Assembly (NCBI GenBank): GCA_046331705.1
Contig: JAXLQJ010000015.1
Span: forward strand, 74,790-138,789
From: JADJOY01 sp046331705 [NCBI: bacterium]
GTDB taxonomy: Bacteria; JADJOY01
Direction of reading: 5' to 3'
DNA length: 64,000 bases
The stretch's first letter is position 1. Each line of letters starts with the position of its first letter. The notes beneath the pieces are model-generated. The model worked only from the letters and a program-made list of their open reading frames with translations. It did not search any database and had not been told where the DNA came from. Positions 62,812 to 64,000 of this stretch are shown one piece after another. The position numbers were made by a program, and so were the translations under genes.

Positions 62812-64000
62812 TCAGGGCTCGCGGACGACGTTGCCGTAGATCACCGACCAATCGGCCACTTCCTCGACCAGGTCGCGGGCGCAGTGCTCCGCGAGCCGCA
62901 GCACGTCGGCACTGAAGGCGCCGGGGTCGTCGGCGGGGGCGGCGCGCGCCGTCACGATCTCCGCCGCGAGGTCGTTCGTGCCTTGCTCGTGGTCGAGCAG
63001 GAGCTCGCGCGCCACCGCGGAGCGATCGGCGAGCCTTCGACATTCGGCCTGGAACCCGAAGCCGTTGAGCGAGGCCACGGCCGCGGGCAGCACCACCGCC
63101 GCGAGCAGCAGCCACGGTGTGGCCGCGTGGGCACGCTCGGCGAAGTCGCAGCACCGCGCCAGCAGTGCGTGACCTTCGGCGTCGTGCCGCTCGATCGCGC
63201 CCAACGCAACGGCGGCAGCGAGCACGACGAGGTCGAGCACGACGGCCCAGACGACCACGAGGTTGAGCCGGCGCACCCACCGCTCGCACCACTCGTGAAG
63301 ACCGTGCATCGTGTCGCTGGACCGGTCGTGGAAGAGGATCTGATTCCCGATCCAGTGCTCTCTCAGGTGGTCGAGCACGGCGGTGGGGTCGATTCGCAGC
63401 GTCTTGCCGTCGCCGCCGCGGGCACGACTCAGATTCGCGAGGGCCGTGGCGCTCGCGGACCGCACCAGGGCGTCGAAGAGCCAATCGACGGCGCTCTGGC
63501 GGATGGCGCTGGTGGAATAGGTCGGTGCCGCGGCCGCCGGCGGCTGAAAGCTCCCCGCGTGCGGCAGATGGAACATCGTGCGCAGCCGCTCGGCGAGATA
63601 GCGATAGTCCACGGCGCGATCGTTCCAGCGCTCGTGATTGGCCTGGTGGGTGTTGCGCGCGATGAAGAGCAGCAGCGCGAGCTTGGCGATGCCCAAGCTC
63701 ACGAGCGCACCGGTGAAGGGGTCGAGCTTGGGGGCCGCGTGCGCCTGGTCGCCGGCAGCGCCGTGCCCCACGGCCAGCAGCAGCGCGAGCCCCGCCAGGA
63801 GCACGGTGACCACGGCGAGCCCGTAGTTGAGCAGGAACGCCCCGCGGTAGAGCCCCGAGTAGTGGTAGTTGAGGCTCGTCGCGCGCGCGCGGAACGTGGC
63901 GAAAGGTTCGAGCTTGGGATCGGGTCTGGGCTCCGGCTTGTGGCGGAAACGGCGCTCGAACCCCGTCCAGCAGCGGCTGCGGAGCGAGGTGCGCTGTTTC
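62812..64000 (-). CDS. membrane protein with paired transmembrane hairpins (5' end missing)
   Basis: The frame is open to the right edge, so the N-terminus is cut; at least 395 residues are seen. The visible start has TFRARATSLNYHYSGLYRGA followed by two adjacent transmembrane helices (LLNYGLAVVTVLLAGLALLL and LVSLGIAKLALLLFIA). A long helical region with DYRYLAERLRTMFHLPHAGS follows, then a second pair of helices (VVVWAVVLDLVVLAAAVALG; TPWLLLAAVVLPAAVASLNG) and a helical tail. The YRYLAERLR segment next to a 2TM hairpin resembles SLATT-type effector proteins. That likeness is tentative. Confidence 0.6.
   Translation of the reverse strand, partial: KQRTSLRSRCWTGFERRFRHKPEPRPDPKLEPFATFRARATSLNYHYSGLYRGAFLLNYGLAVVTVLLAGLALLLAVGHGAAGDQAHAAPKLDPFTGALVSLGIAKLALLLFIARNTHQANHERWNDRAVDYRYLAERLRTMFHLPHAGSFQPPAAAAPTYSTSAIRQSAVDWLFDALVRSASATALANLSRARGGDGKTLRIDPTAVLDHLREHWIGNQILFHDRSSDTMHGLHEWCERWVRRLNLVVVWAVVLDLVVLAAAVALGAIERHDAEGHALLARCCDFAERAHAATPWLLLAAVVLPAAVASLNGFGFQAECRRLADRSAVARELLLDHEQGTNDLAAEIVTARAAPADDPGAFSADVLRLAEHCARDLVEEVADWSVIYGNVVREP

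Overview
The window is about 70% GC and densely coded, with genes on both strands, many 4-bp start/stop overlaps and GTG starts. It looks like a Gram-negative bacterium of the former Deltaproteobacteria (Myxococcota, Binatota or a relative). The basis is a tmk-ricT-metG-tatD housekeeping cluster, a sigma-54 activator, two adjacent PilT-type ATPases, lipoproteins, RND efflux, long-chain acyl-CoA metabolism and an F420-NADP oxidoreductase. This placement is an inference from gene content; there is no rRNA in the window.

Layout. 1-11.8 kb: a truncated type II secretion-type pseudopilin (open at the left edge), membrane proteins, a sigma-54 activator next to a phasin-like protein, an Hsp20 chaperone, a DmeF-type metal exporter coupled to a FAD oxidoreductase, a WHy-domain lipoprotein and a two-gene pilT operon. 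11.8-14.5 kb: a large secreted DUF11-repeat protein. 14.7-22.5 kb: a copper/silver island (Cys-rich peptide, CusC-, CusB- and CusA-like proteins, cytochrome c, small His-rich periplasmic protein). Its cusA is split by about 13 frame changes, all explicable as small base losses, which looks like sequence error rather than decay.

22.6-35.7 kb: a defence island. It holds a Phd/VapC toxin pair, a 26-repeat type I-E CRISPR array, a complete cas set (cas2-cas1-cas6e-cas5e-cas7e-cse2-cse1-cas3, all on the minus strand), a divergent DEDDh exonuclease, a MazEF-type pair and a decayed second exonuclease copy.

35.7-51.7 kb: envelope and surface genes (alpha/beta hydrolase, ArnT/PMT-like glycosyltransferase, methyltransferase, an SGNH + MBOAT O-acetylation pair, a hexapeptide acyltransferase, a B12-binding radical SAM protein), a copper P-type ATPase, and an F420 reductase + Rieske oxygenase operon. 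51.9-59.3 kb: the tmk-ricT-metG-tatD cluster. holB, often present between tmk and ricT, is absent, two vapBC modules sit between metG and tatD, and TatD is fused to a radical SAM domain. 59.3-64 kb: an ArsR regulator with two matching operator-like sites flanking its gene, next to an SDR fused to a membrane-tethered SRPBCC-like domain, then an acyl-CoA dehydrogenase and a membrane protein cut by the right edge.

The most interesting items are the I-E locus with its very short leader and neighbouring exonuclease, the paired ArsR operators with the SDR fusion, the PilT paralogue that has lost its His-box histidine, and the concentrated frameshifts in cusA. Coordinates of starts were chosen from overlaps and Shine-Dalgarno sequences where possible; all functional calls rest on motif recognition, not on database searches.
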